Assembly: GCA_021778895.1 (NCBI GenBank)
Contig: JAJYBR010000002.1
Location: forward strand, 218,386 to 282,385
Direction of reading: 5' to 3'
Origin: Actinomycetes bacterium
GTDB taxonomy: Bacteria; Actinomycetota; Acidimicrobiia; Acidimicrobiales; RAAP-2
Length of the DNA: 64,000 nt
The position numbers and the translations under genes were made by a program. The notes beneath the pieces are model-generated. The model was not told where the DNA came from. It did not search any database and worked only from the letters and a program-made list of their open reading frames with translations. Below are positions 27,106-35,773 of the stretch, one piece after another; positions within the stretch are counted from its first letter, which is position 1; the number at the start of each line of letters is the position of its first letter.

Positions 27106-27152
27106 CCAACCGGGATGTCGCGCGCCCGGTCCGCCGCCAGTTGCGCCGTGCT

Positions 27153-28148
27153 CTACAGCGACAACTGATACTCGTCAACGGATTCGACGATGTGGAAACC
27201 CAGCAGTTCGTTAATGGCGACGATGCGGAAGTTCTCGAGGGTGTTCCACGTCTCCAGTCCAAGGGCCCCCGGAATCTCCCGGCGCAGGTTGCGTAGATTA
27301 GCCACCTTGATGGCGAGTCCGAGGCGGTGGCCGCGATGGTCAGGATCGACATCGTGTTCCACTGCTCGGCGACGGCTGGCTCGTGAGCCCAACCTCCGAT
27401 GTCCGTGAAAGCCACCAAGTGGCCGCTGCGATCGACAGCGCCTGCCGCAAGGCGTCGCCGTCCAGAACGGGAGGCATCGTCCTCCTCCTCGCCATCGGGA
27501 GGCGTCCCGCACTTCGGGATCCGTCGACAGATCACCGCGCGGGGTGTCTGTGGACATCCTGCCTACGAGATTCGCGACACCGTCGACGAGGGCGTCGGGC
27601 GCCCGATCAACCCAGGTGACGATGTCATAGTCGCTGTCGCGTCCCTCGATCCGGGCATTCACCAGGTCGTCGAGTTTGCTGTCGTCGACATCGCGCAGGT
27701 CGAGTTCGCGACGGAGCCTCGAAAGGACTTTTCTCGCGCCCAGGAGTCGGGAGAACGCACGGCCCGGTGACTCTTTGCCGACAGGGGAGCCCACCGTCCA
27801 CGCCACGTGCGTGCGGCCTGCACCACTGACGAACGCGAGAATCTCCCGGGCGAGCGCGGTGCCTATTCCTCGCCGACGCCGAGATGGGAGCACCGAGAGT
27901 GAGACAGTCGCACCGGCGAGGTTGTCGCGAAGGGGAAGGCGTACCGTCCCGTGCGCGACGTCAGCGCCGTCCTCGACGGCCAGGAAATGTGCATACCGGG
28001 AGGAACGCTGGACGCCGCTGAGCTGGTGCATGATCTCTTCCAGCGAGCCAGCAACCATGCCCGGGTGGTCAACGCGAATGCACGTCCGCGCGAGCTCGAG
28101 CCACCTCCTCGCTCCAGCGGCGTCGCTGATTCGCTCGAACGCAATCAT
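27153..28148 (-). CDS. Tandem GNAT N-acetyltransferase with compensated frameshifts
   Basis: 331-residue open frame. The N-terminal GNAT domain is clear: VSLSVLPSRRRRGIGTALAR is the acetyl-CoA loop. The C-terminal GNAT domain is clear from DHRGHRLGLAIKVANLRNL to TWNTLENFRIVAINELLGF. Between about 27491 and 27341 the family-like sequence lies in another frame (GRRRLAAGAVDRSGHLVAFT, then AEQWNTM). So one base appears gained near the GAGGAGGAGG run (27490-27481) and one lost near 27350-27341. The frame stays open, but about 47 residues are scrambled. Either a sequencing error or a damaged protein. Confidence 0.7.
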   Translation of the reverse strand: MIAFERISDAAGARRWLELARTCIRVDHPGMVAGSLEEIMHQLSGVQRSSRYAHFLAVEDGADVAHGTVRLPLRDNLAGATVSLSVLPSRRRRGIGTALAREILAFVSGAGRTHVAWTVGSPVGKESPGRAFSRLLGARKVLSRLRRELDLRDVDDSKLDDLVNARIEGRDSDYDIVTWVDRAPDALVDGVANLVGRMSTDTPRGDLSTDPEVRDASRWRGGGRCLPFWTATPCGRRCRSQRPLGGFHGHRRLGSRASRRRAVEHDVDPDHRGHRLGLAIKVANLRNLRREIPGALGLETWNTLENFRIVAINELLGFHIVESVDEYQLSL

Positions 28149-28490
28149 CAGGGGAGGCTACGTGGCGAGGGTGGCGTCCTCGTCCGCCACGATGGCTGCG
28201 TTCCCCTGCCAAGCGCTGATCGACACCGCGACGGCCGAGGTGGTTCACGCGAAGCACCACGAGGGCCCGCTCTCGCGCACCAGGATGCTCGAAACCGATG
28301 TCGGGGGGCTGGGGACAGACCCGACAAGTGCATCACCCGCGGGCTGTTCGCACGGGTCGTGTACCTCGATGTCGGCGGCCGCTGGCCACAAGAACTCGGA
28401 TTCGCTCCTGGGCCGATTGCCCGGAATCGATGGTTGGCCCGACGGACAGCACCGCTCAGTCGTGAAACCGGCTGATCTGGCCAACCTCGA
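28149..28490. other. Intergenic, no gene seen (342 bp)
   Basis: This lies between two minus-strand genes. Open frames on both strands lack start signals and motifs. I see no structural RNA. Confidence 0.45.
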
Positions 28491-28922
28491 CTAGCGCGGG
28501 TCGCGTATGTACTTTGCCGGGAGCAGGTCGAGCACCTTGACCTTCATGGGGGAGCCGGTGTCGTCTGACAGGATGACTTCGGCATCGGGTCCGTAGTCGC
28601 TGATCAGTTCGCGGCACATGCCACACGGCGAGACGATCCACGGCTCATCAATCCCCTCGTGGGGATGCACCACCGCGACGACCGTTCTGACGTCACGGGC
28701 GCCGGACGACTCGGCCGTGCCGATCGCCACGGCTTCTGCACACACGGCGATACGCCCGACGTTCGCTTCCAGATGAACGCCCGTGAAGATGCGTCCGTCG
28801 CCTGTGCGCACGGCGGCGCCAACGTGGTGGCGCTTGTACTCATAGTTGGTCTTGATGGCGGTGCGAGCCGCTTCGACCAGGGCCAGATCGTCGTCAGTGA
28901 GTGGAACTCCGTGGAGAGACAT
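28491..28922 (-). CDS. Cytidine/blasticidin-S deaminase-like enzyme
   Basis: 143 residues from the ATG at 28922. Zinc site: Cys61-Ala-Glu63 (VCAEAVAIGTA), Cys100 and Cys103 (SPCGMCREL), as in small tetrameric cytidine deaminases. Substrate-side residues are HHVGAAVRTGDG and VHLEANVG. It deaminates a cytosine nucleoside, or possibly a nucleoside antibiotic, since EANVG differs from the usual NVENAA. Longer in-frame starts exist but the family begins near MSLHGVPLTD. Convergence toward the GNAT gene leaves 342 untranslated bases. Confidence 0.85.
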   Translation of the reverse strand: MSLHGVPLTDDDLALVEAARTAIKTNYEYKRHHVGAAVRTGDGRIFTGVHLEANVGRIAVCAEAVAIGTAESSGARDVRTVVAVVHPHEGIDEPWIVSPCGMCRELISDYGPDAEVILSDDTGSPMKVKVLDLLPAKYIRDPR

Positions 28923-29137
28923 GCCCCTAGCATGCATGCACCCTGGAGACACAGCAATCCGTGCCATCTGGAGAGACCTACCAGACGCGGTGCTGGCGTC
29001 GCCGACCGCTGGCGATGACATGAACAATCGGGCATCGGACGGGCACGTTGCGGGACTTCGGTCCAGGGGGTTCACGGATGCATTCGCGTGTCCGCAGCCT
29101 GGTGCCAACGGTGGGGAATCTTTTCCGTAGTCCCCCC

Positions 29138-29214
29138 TGGTGGGGCTAGTAAGAATCGAACTTACGACCTCGTCATTATCAGTGACGCGCTCTAACCGAC
29201 TGAGCTATAGCCCC
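29138..29214 (-). tRNA. tRNA-Ile (anticodon GAT)
   Basis: Acceptor GGGGCTA pairs with TAGCCCC. The anticodon stem CGTCA/TGACG closes the loop CTGATAA, giving anticodon GAT. The T loop is TTCGATT, discriminator A29141, and CCA is encoded at 29140-29138. It is 77 nt long. Confidence 0.96.
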
Positions 29215-29400
29215 AGGGCATCACAATCTACACCAGGCGGCTGGTCCGACGACCCGTCGGTCTCCCCGAGCCGGTCCGGAAGTGGCAACGCCACCGGTGA
29301 AGCGGGGCCGTAGAAAGGCACCCGGCTCATCCCCAGCCGAGAGGTTCGCCGGCCCCGAAGCACTTGTCATCAATATCCGGCGCCGGTCGCGCGGATGTGC

Positions 29401-29450
29401 TAGTACTGACTGGCGATTCACATCTCATTATTGAGATGCCGGTCGTACTA
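29401..29450 (+). promoter_or_regulatory. Structured leader upstream of livK
   Basis: An inner perfect hairpin CATCTCA-TTAT-TGAGATG (29421-29438) sits within outer arms TAGTAC/GTACTA and GACTGG/CCGGTC (one G-T pair). The structure ends four bases before the AGGGAGGG ribosome site. It could control access to the ribosome site, or be a protein-binding palindrome in DNA. Confidence 0.5.
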
Positions 29451-29464
29451 ACTAGGGAGGGAGC

Positions 29465-30739
29465 ATGAAAGTGCTTGGAAAGAAGAGACGTGCGAGGTCG
29501 TACCTCACCGCTCTAACGGTTGCCGCACTGGCCGCCACCGCGGGGACCGCCGCGACGGTGTCGGCGGGTGCGAGCTCGGGTGGCACGGTGACCGTCGGGG
29601 AGTCGACGACGCTCAGCGGCTCGATTGCCGAGCTCGGTCAGACGGGCCTGCAGGGAGTGCAGTTCGCCATCAATGCCATCAACGCCCACGGCGGTCTGCT
29701 GGGCAAGCAGATCAAGGTGGTCAGTGCTGATGACGCCGCGACACCGGCAACGGGAGCATCCAATGCCCGCAACTTCATCCTGAACGACCACGCGGTGGCG
29801 ATGTTCGGCCCGATCGTGAGCTCGGTCGCATCGGCGGAGGAGCCGGTCGTCACCCAGTACAAGGTGCCGATCTTCTTCTACATCTCCAATGATGTCGCCC
29901 TGCTCACCCAGGACTACACGCCCTACGCGTTCCAGGTCGTGCCCAACACGGTCATGGAGCCGCGTGCGGCTGCGGACTACCTCGCGCACGTGGTCGGCAA
30001 GAAGAAGGTCACCATTGGGACCTTCGCGCCCAACTACAGCTTCGGCACGAGCACGGTGGCGGGCTTCATCCAGGCCCTCAAGGACCTGCACGTGAACTAC
30101 AAGCTGGTGAACCAGCAGTTCCCGCCGCTCGAGGCGACCAACATCGCCCCGTATCTGTCGGCCCTGGTCGCTGCGCACCCCCAGTACGTGTTCAACGCGC
30201 AGTTCGGTGGTGACTTGGTCACGTTCTCGAAGCAGGCCGCCCAGTACGGCTTCTTCAAGCACACCAAGGTCATCGCGATGTACTCGCGCTACCCGCTGCA
30301 GTCCCTCGGCGCGGGTGCTCCGGCTGGTGCGATCGGCTTCGACCGGGCGCCCTTCTGGGCCCTGGGCAAGACGGGCATGAACGGCACCGGCATGGCGGCG
30401 TTCATCAACTCGTTCAAGGCCAAGTACGGGCAGTACCCGTCGGCGTGGGCGATCATGGGCTACAGCGCGGTCCAGACCTGGGCCTACGGCGTCAAGAAGG
30501 CCGGCACGTTCGCCGGTGCCAAGGTCTCGGCGGCGCTGTCGGGTGCCAACGTTCCCACCATCCGCGGAACGCTGAACCTGCGCGCCTGCGACCACCAGGC
30601 CAACGTCCCCGAGTACGTGGGCACGGTGTCGGCCAAGACCAACGCCAAGTACCACCTGCGTTTGTGGAACAGCGTGTTCGTGGCCCAGGCCAAGGACATC
30701 ATGCTGACCTGCGCCCAGAGCAAGAAGCTGCGCGGCTAA
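29465..30739 (+). CDS. ABC transporter substrate-binding protein (LivK type)
   Basis: 424 residues. A basic then hydrophobic signal peptide (~10-34) with likely cleavage at SAGA-SS; no lipobox cysteine, unusual for a Gram-positive-type binding protein unless it is held otherwise. The Peripla_BP_6 fold is readable from TLSGSIAELGQTGLQGVQFA and INAHGGLLGKQI to the C-terminal SAWAIMGYSAVQTWA. It would capture branched-chain amino acids, amides or similar small ligands outside the membrane. Strong ribosome site (AGGGAGGG). Followed by two hairpins, then the permease genes. Confidence 0.92.
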   Translation: MKVLGKKRRARSYLTALTVAALAATAGTAATVSAGASSGGTVTVGESTTLSGSIAELGQTGLQGVQFAINAINAHGGLLGKQIKVVSADDAATPATGASNARNFILNDHAVAMFGPIVSSVASAEEPVVTQYKVPIFFYISNDVALLTQDYTPYAFQVVPNTVMEPRAAADYLAHVVGKKKVTIGTFAPNYSFGTSTVAGFIQALKDLHVNYKLVNQQFPPLEATNIAPYLSALVAAHPQYVFNAQFGGDLVTFSKQAAQYGFFKHTKVIAMYSRYPLQSLGAGAPAGAIGFDRAPFWALGKTGMNGTGMAAFINSFKAKYGQYPSAWAIMGYSAVQTWAYGVKKAGTFAGAKVSAALSGANVPTIRGTLNLRACDHQANVPEYVGTVSAKTNAKYHLRLWNSVFVAQAKDIMLTCAQSKKLRG

Positions 30740-30753
30740 CTGCTGTGGCTGCA

Positions 30754-30810
30754 CTCGGAGGCGACTCCGAGGACGGCTCCCGGCGCCACGGGATTTCCCG
30801 TGGCGCCGGG
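30754..30810 (+). terminator. Twin hairpins between livK and livH
   Basis: The first hairpin is CTCGGAG-GCGA-CTCCGAG (30754-30771). The second is a perfect 14-bp stem with ATTT loop (30779-30810). Neither is followed by a T run. Such structures in binding-protein operons usually stabilise the upstream message or partly terminate transcription, giving more binding protein than permease. Confidence 0.7.
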
Positions 30811-30848
30811 GTGGCCGATCGTGCAGGCTGGACGGTGGAGAGGGATGA

Positions 30849-31718
30849 GTGGCCCGCTTTCTGACTGAGACCATTGGCACGCTGAGCGACGCGAGTTCGC
30901 TCTTCGTCGTCGCGGCCGGGCTCACCCTGGTCTTTGGCGCCATGCGCGTCATCAACCTGGCGCACGGCACCTTCTACATGTACGGCGCCTTCGCCGTCAC
31001 CACGTTCGCCGGCACGGCGAGCGGGCTGCGCTTCTGGGTGGCCATCGTCGTGGCGGCCCTGGTCGTGGCGGCCCTCGGCGCCGTCGTCCAGCTGGGCGTG
31101 GTGCGCTTCGTCGTGGGCAAGGAGCCCCTCACCCAACTGGTGGCCACCTTCGCCGTCCTGTACATCCTGGCCGACGTGGCGCTGCACCTGTGGGGTAGCG
31201 GAGCGCGCAGCGTGTCGGCGCCGCTCGGTGTCTCGGGCACCTTCACCCTGGCCGGCGCGTACCTGCCCGTCTACGACCTGGTCATCATCGGCGTGGCGGT
31301 CCTCGTGGGCCTGGTCCTGTGGCTGCTGCTCAGCCACACGTCGCTCGGCTGGATGATCCGGGCCGCGGTCGACGACCCCGAGCTGCTCCAGTCCGGTGGC
31401 GTCAACTTGCGCCGCCTGCACCTGGCGGTCTTCGCCACGGGCGCCCTCCTGGCGGCTCTGGCCGGCGCCATCATCACTCCGCAGATCTCCGTCGCTCCCG
31501 GGATGGACCAGTCGATCATCGTCTCCTCGCTGCTGGTGGTCGTCATCGGCGGTCTGGGCTCGGTCGTGGGAACCGCGTTCGCGGCCCTCATCATCGGGAT
31601 CGCCGACACCGTCGGCACCCTGGTGGACCCGGCGTGGGCGTCCACCTTCATGTACTTCGCCGTCATCCTCGTCCTCGTCGTACGGCCCTGGGGGCTGTTC
31701 GGCACGCCGGAGCGCTGA
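30849..31718 (+). CDS. livH: Branched-chain amino-acid ABC permease LivH
   Basis: 289 residues, GTG start after GGAGAGGG. About eight transmembrane helices. Family motifs: FGAMRVINLAHGTFYMYGAF (the N-terminal LivH/M signature) and the cytoplasmic coupling segment SLGWMIRAAVDDPELLQSGG, followed by GALLAALAGAI. With LivM it forms the membrane channel of the importer. It follows livK after the twin hairpins. Confidence 0.93.
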   Translation: MARFLTETIGTLSDASSLFVVAAGLTLVFGAMRVINLAHGTFYMYGAFAVTTFAGTASGLRFWVAIVVAALVVAALGAVVQLGVVRFVVGKEPLTQLVATFAVLYILADVALHLWGSGARSVSAPLGVSGTFTLAGAYLPVYDLVIIGVAVLVGLVLWLLLSHTSLGWMIRAAVDDPELLQSGGVNLRRLHLAVFATGALLAALAGAIITPQISVAPGMDQSIIVSSLLVVVIGGLGSVVGTAFAALIIGIADTVGTLVDPAWASTFMYFAVILVLVVRPWGLFGTPER

Positions 31719-31721
31719 GCG

Positions 31722-32798
31722 ATGTCCCGCACCCCCTCGAGCGCCGCCGCCGCAGCCGTCGTGGCCCTCGGTGCCCCGGCGCCCGCCGCACCGGGATCGC
31801 TCGCGTCCCGCTTGGGTCGCGCCATCGCCCTCGTCGCCTTCATCGTCCTGGTGGTGGTGCTCGGCCTGACGCTGGCCCCGGCCAACGCCCTCGAGCTCCA
31901 GTACGCGGTGAGCCTGACCTTGTTCGCGGTGGCCACCAACCTGATCCTGGGCTTCGGGGGCCTGGTCTCGTTCGGGCAGGGCATCTTCTACGGCGTGGGC
32001 GCCTACACCGTCGCGCTGGGCTGGATGCACCAGAGTCTCGACTTCACCGAGGCGATGGTGCTGGCTCCGCTCTTCGGGGCCGTCGCGGCGGTCCCGCTCG
32101 GCATGCTCGCCCTGCGCACGCGCCGCCTCTACTTCTCGCTGCTGACGCTGACGATGTCGCAGCTGGCCTTCGTGATCGCCGAGAACCAGACCAACCTGAC
32201 CGGGGGGACCAATGGGGTCTTCGGCGCGATGGTGCCGACGTGGCTGCTCGACCCCCACACCAGCTTCCTGTTCACCGCGGCCATCGTGGCCGTCTCGATC
32301 GCGGTCCTCTGGAAGGTCGTCCACTCGCCCTTCGGTCTGGTGCTGCGCGCCATCCGCGACAACCGCGAGCGCGTGGAGGCCCTCGGGGTCAACGTCTACG
32401 CCCACGAGCTGGCGGCCTTCGTCATCTCGGCGTTCTTCTGCGCGCTCGCCGGCTCCCTCTTCGTCGTCTACAGCCAGTCGTCGTATCCCGAGATCCTCAA
32501 CTGGACCGCCTCGGGCGTGCCGGTCTTCATGGCGGTCATCGGCGGGATGTACAGCTTCTTCGGGCCGGTCGTGGGGGCCTTCGTCTACGAGTTCGCGAGC
32601 CACTACCTCATCGAGTACACCCAGGACTGGCAGCTGGTGATCGGCGTCGTGCTGTTGGCCATCGTGCTGCTGCGCCCCGACGGCCTGGCGGGCAGCCTGG
32701 GCTCCCTGCGCGCGCGGCTGCGCCGCCGCCGCCAGCCCGCCGCCGCCCGGCCGGCCGAGGACCTGGCGACCCCGGATGACGCCGGGGGCCGGCCGTGA
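31722..32798 (+). CDS. livM: Branched-chain amino-acid ABC permease LivM
   Basis: 358 residues, starting three bases after livH. About nine to ten transmembrane helices. Family motifs LILGFGGLVSFGQGIFYGVG and coupling loop SPFGLVLRAIRDNRERVEAL. A short Arg/Pro/Ala-rich cytoplasmic tail follows the last helix. Partner of LivH. Its stop overlaps the GTG of livG. Confidence 0.93.
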   Translation: MSRTPSSAAAAAVVALGAPAPAAPGSLASRLGRAIALVAFIVLVVVLGLTLAPANALELQYAVSLTLFAVATNLILGFGGLVSFGQGIFYGVGAYTVALGWMHQSLDFTEAMVLAPLFGAVAAVPLGMLALRTRRLYFSLLTLTMSQLAFVIAENQTNLTGGTNGVFGAMVPTWLLDPHTSFLFTAAIVAVSIAVLWKVVHSPFGLVLRAIRDNRERVEALGVNVYAHELAAFVISAFFCALAGSLFVVYSQSSYPEILNWTASGVPVFMAVIGGMYSFFGPVVGAFVYEFASHYLIEYTQDWQLVIGVVLLAIVLLRPDGLAGSLGSLRARLRRRRQPAAARPAEDLATPDDAGGRP

Positions 32799-33565
32799 GC
32801 GACACCGTCCTCTCCGTGCAGGGCCTGGTCCGCGACTTCGGGGGGTTCCGCGCGGTGAACCACGTCGACCTCGCGGTCGAGCGCGGCACCATCCACGCGG
32901 TCATCGGCCCCAACGGTGCGGGCAAGAGCACGCTGTTCAAGCTGATCACCGGCTCGCTGCGCCCCACGGAGGGTCGCATCGTGCTCGACGGCCACGCGGT
33001 GGGTGGCCGGCGCCCCCACGTGATCGCGACGCGCGGACTGGTGCAGGTCTTCCAGCTGTCGAGCATCTGTGCGCGCCTCACGGTCGCCGAGTCGGTCGCG
33101 CTCGGGATCATCGCCCACCGCCACCGGACCCTCGACGTCGTCACCGGCTACCAGCGGCGCGCTCGCGCCCAGGCCGAGGCCGTGCTCGAGCAGGTCGGGC
33201 TAGGGGGCCAGGGGTCGACCATCGCGGGCACGCTCTCCCACGGCGACCAGCGCGCCCTGGAGATCGCCATGGCGCTGGCCATCTCTCCGCGCGTCCTCCT
33301 GCTCGACGAGCCGACGGCCGGGATGTCGCCGGCCGAGACCACCGTCATCGCCGAGCTGATCGTGAGCGAGGCCCGCACGCGGGGCATCACGGTCCTGCTC
33401 TCCGAGCACGACATGGACGTGGTGTTCGGGATCTCGGATCGCGTGACCGTCCTCCACCAGGGCCAGGTCATCACCGAGGGGACGCCCGCGGAGGTGCGCG
33501 CGCACCCCGAGGTGATGGCCATCTACCTCGGCCACGCGGCCGAGCGCTCCGAGGGGGTCGCATGA
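32795..33565 (+). CDS. livG: ABC transporter ATP-binding protein LivG
   Basis: 256 residues, GTG start overlapping livM. Walker A GPNGAGKST (~36-44), a Q-loop region (LVQVFQLSSI), an LSHGDQ-type signature (TLSHGDQRALEIAMAL), Walker B VLLLDEPTAGM, and H-loop SEHDMDV. The signature has SHGDQ instead of SGGQQ, common in LivG proteins. It powers the LivHM channel together with LivF. Confidence 0.94.
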   Translation: MSDTVLSVQGLVRDFGGFRAVNHVDLAVERGTIHAVIGPNGAGKSTLFKLITGSLRPTEGRIVLDGHAVGGRRPHVIATRGLVQVFQLSSICARLTVAESVALGIIAHRHRTLDVVTGYQRRARAQAEAVLEQVGLGGQGSTIAGTLSHGDQRALEIAMALAISPRVLLLDEPTAGMSPAETTVIAELIVSEARTRGITVLLSEHDMDVVFGISDRVTVLHQGQVITEGTPAEVRAHPEVMAIYLGHAAERSEGVA

Positions 33566-34302
33566 GGCTCGAGGTGCGCGACGTCCACAGCTACTACGGA
33601 GCCAGCCACATCCTCCAGGGGGTGTCCCTCACCGTCGAGCCCGGCGAGGTGGTGGCCCTTCTCGGCCGCAACGGCGCGGGCAAGACGACCCTGATGCGCA
33701 GCATCATCGGGCTGGTGCGACCCCGTTCGGGATCGGTGCAGATCGACGGCGTCGAGCTGACCGGGGCGCCGACGTTCCGCGCGGCCCGGGCGGGTCTGGC
33801 CTTCCTGCCGAGCGGTCGCCGCGTCTTCTCCAGCCTGAGCGTGGCCGAGAACCTCGAGGTGGCCCGGCGCTCGTGCCCGCGCCGTACGGGGGCCTGGAAC
33901 GTCGAGCGCATCTACGGGCTCTTCCCCAAGCTCGAGCAGCTGAGCCGGCGCACGGCGGGCTACCTGTCGGGAGGCGAGCAGCAGATGCTCAAGATCGGCC
34001 GCGCGCTGATCACCAACCCGGAGATGCTGCTGCTCGACGAGCCGACCGAAGGCCTGGCACCCGCTGTGGTCGACGAGCTGGGCGAGTGGATCGAGATGCT
34101 GTCGCGCGAGAACCTGAGCATCCTGCTGGCCGAACAGAGCGCCACGTTCGCCCGGGCCCACTCGTCGCGCGGCTACCTGCTCGAGAAGGGCCGCATCCGC
34201 TTCGAGGGCACGATGGAGCGCATCTGGGACTCGGCCGAGCTGCGCAGCGCCCTCGGCATCGCGGCGCGCTCGGCGCCCGACGCGGGGCCCGCCGAGCACT
34301 GA
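33562..34302 (+). CDS. livF: ABC transporter ATP-binding protein LivF
   Basis: 246 residues from the ATG overlapping livG (ATGA). Walker A GRNGAGKTT, signature YLSGGEQQMLKIGRAL, Walker B MLLLDEPTEGL, and LLAEQSA in the H-loop position where Gln replaces His, typical for LivF. It completes a full five-gene import operon livK-H-M-G-F. It ends five bases before the convergent thioesterase stop. Confidence 0.94.
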   Translation: MRLEVRDVHSYYGASHILQGVSLTVEPGEVVALLGRNGAGKTTLMRSIIGLVRPRSGSVQIDGVELTGAPTFRAARAGLAFLPSGRRVFSSLSVAENLEVARRSCPRRTGAWNVERIYGLFPKLEQLSRRTAGYLSGGEQQMLKIGRALITNPEMLLLDEPTEGLAPAVVDELGEWIEMLSRENLSILLAEQSATFARAHSSRGYLLEKGRIRFEGTMERIWDSAELRSALGIAARSAPDAGPAEH

Positions 34303-34307
34303 GCAGC

Positions 34308-35123
34308 TCAGGTGGGGGCGCCCGGAGGACCGGGGATCTCGCCCAGGCGGGCCGCGATGGTCTGGCTGGCCGTCCCCAGGAGCACGCCGTCTTGGGACCA
34401 CAGGAACGCGGTGCCCTGACCGAACCCGCCCACCAGGGCGTGCATGCGGATGTCGCACAGGACCCACTCGGAGGGCACGAGGCGCGCGACGCGGATCGTG
34501 TTGTCCAGGCTCCGGCCCCGCGTGCGCCGGCCCATGGGCTCGGACGCGCCGCCCGAGACGAAGTCGCCGAGGATCGCCAGGGTTGCCGCCGAGGGCTCGA
34601 GGTGTCCGGGGATCCGGGCCCACAGGGCGGTGTCGGGCGCACCGGGCGTGCCGTCGAGCTCGTCGAAGCGCCGCCCGCGGGCCAGTCGCGTCTCGACGTG
34701 CGAGAAGATCGACCGGTCGTAGAAGGCGGGAAAGACGCGCGGCGGGCAGTCCAGCGGATCTGGGACCGCGGGGGGCGCGGCCCAGGCCGGGGCCGTGAGC
34801 TCGCCCGTCCCCAAGGCGGCGCTCACGCCGAGGATCTCGCGATCGTCGACCCAGGCGCTGGCCCGCGCCTGGGTCACGTGGCCGCCCGCGACGAGCACGT
34901 CGGTGGTGACCACGACCTCGCTGCCGCGGGGGGCGTAGGCCAGATACTGCGCCGTTGCCCACACGGCCGGTCGCCCGGTGACGGCTTCGAGGGCGGCGAC
35001 GCCCGCCGCCAGGCCGCAACCGCCGAAGAGGAACCGTCCCGGAGTGGCCAGCGCCTCGGTGACCCGCAGCGCGAATCGCCGCTCGTCGATCCGGCGCAGG
35101 TCGAGGAAAGTCGCGGCGTCCAC
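34308..35123 (-). CDS. TesB-like acyl-CoA thioesterase
   Basis: 271 residues with two hot-dog repeats (~1-110 and ~160-262). GRFLFGGCGLAAGVAALEAV and the C-terminal GGFGQGTAFLWSQDGVLLGT are TesB-type features. It would release fatty acids from acyl-CoA. The GTG at 35123 is preceded by TAGCGT eight bases upstream, so leaderless. It is convergent with livF. Confidence 0.82.
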   Translation of the reverse strand: MDAATFLDLRRIDERRFALRVTEALATPGRFLFGGCGLAAGVAALEAVTGRPAVWATAQYLAYAPRGSEVVVTTDVLVAGGHVTQARASAWVDDREILGVSAALGTGELTAPAWAAPPAVPDPLDCPPRVFPAFYDRSIFSHVETRLARGRRFDELDGTPGAPDTALWARIPGHLEPSAATLAILGDFVSGGASEPMGRRTRGRSLDNTIRVARLVPSEWVLCDIRMHALVGGFGQGTAFLWSQDGVLLGTASQTIAARLGEIPGPPGAPT

Positions 35124-35170
35124 GGCCGCTGACGCTATCGCGACCAGCGGTGGAGCGGCAGACTGGAGAG

Positions 35171-35773
35171 ATGATCGATCCCCGGTTCCTCATACTGGCC
35201 GGGCTGCTGTCGGCCGTGGGGATCGGCGGGTACGTCCGAGACGTTCTGCGCGGGTCGACCACGCCCAACCGGGTGACGTGGTCGCTGTGGGGGATCGAAG
35301 GCCTGCTGATCTTCGGCGTCGAGGTCCAAGAGCACGTCGGCCCCGCGGCCATCATGACGCTGGTCTTCGGGCTGATCCCCATCGTGGTCGTCGCCGCCTC
35401 GCTGCCCCACCGCCACGGGCGCTGGCAGCTGGGGCCCTTCGACGTGGTGTGCGGTCTGGGCTCGGTGGTGGGCCTGATCTCGTGGGCGCTCATCCACGAC
35501 GCGACCGCCGCGCTGGTCGCCTTCGTGGTGGCCGACCAGTTGGCTAGTCTGCCCACGGTGCGCAAGGCGTGGCTGGCTCCCCAGACCGAGACTGCCTGGA
35601 CCTACCTCACGGGCGTGGTGAACACGACCCTGACGATCATGGTGCTGCATCGCTGGACGACCGCCGGTGTCGTGTTCCCCGGAGCCATCTTCGTCACCGA
35701 CCTGGTCATCTGGGCCCTGGTGTCCCTCGAGGTCGGGCCGCGGATGCGCGGTGAGGCGGCGGTGGCGGCGTGA
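35171..35773 (+). CDS. Six- to seven-helix membrane protein of unknown function
   Basis: 200 residues from the ATG at 35171. About seven hydrophobic segments, with RGSTTPNRVTWSLWGIEGLL in the first loop-helix, a pattern reminiscent of PQ-loop/SWEET-like small transporters (PNRVTW...). A second such segment, SLPTVRKAW, follows, so two triple-helix bundles are possible. No proven substrate. CAGACT lies six bases before the ATG. It overlaps the DUF2252 gene by GTGA. Confidence 0.7.
   Translation: MIDPRFLILAGLLSAVGIGGYVRDVLRGSTTPNRVTWSLWGIEGLLIFGVEVQEHVGPAAIMTLVFGLIPIVVVAASLPHRHGRWQLGPFDVVCGLGSVVGLISWALIHDATAALVAFVVADQLASLPTVRKAWLAPQTETAWTYLTGVVNTTLTIMVLHRWTTAGVVFPGAIFVTDLVIWALVSLEVGPRMRGEAAVAA

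Noticed and set aside
30699..32603. 634-codon minus-strand open frame opposite livH/livM
   Set aside because: His/Asp/Gly-rich nonsense product; the plus-strand permeases are unmistakable.
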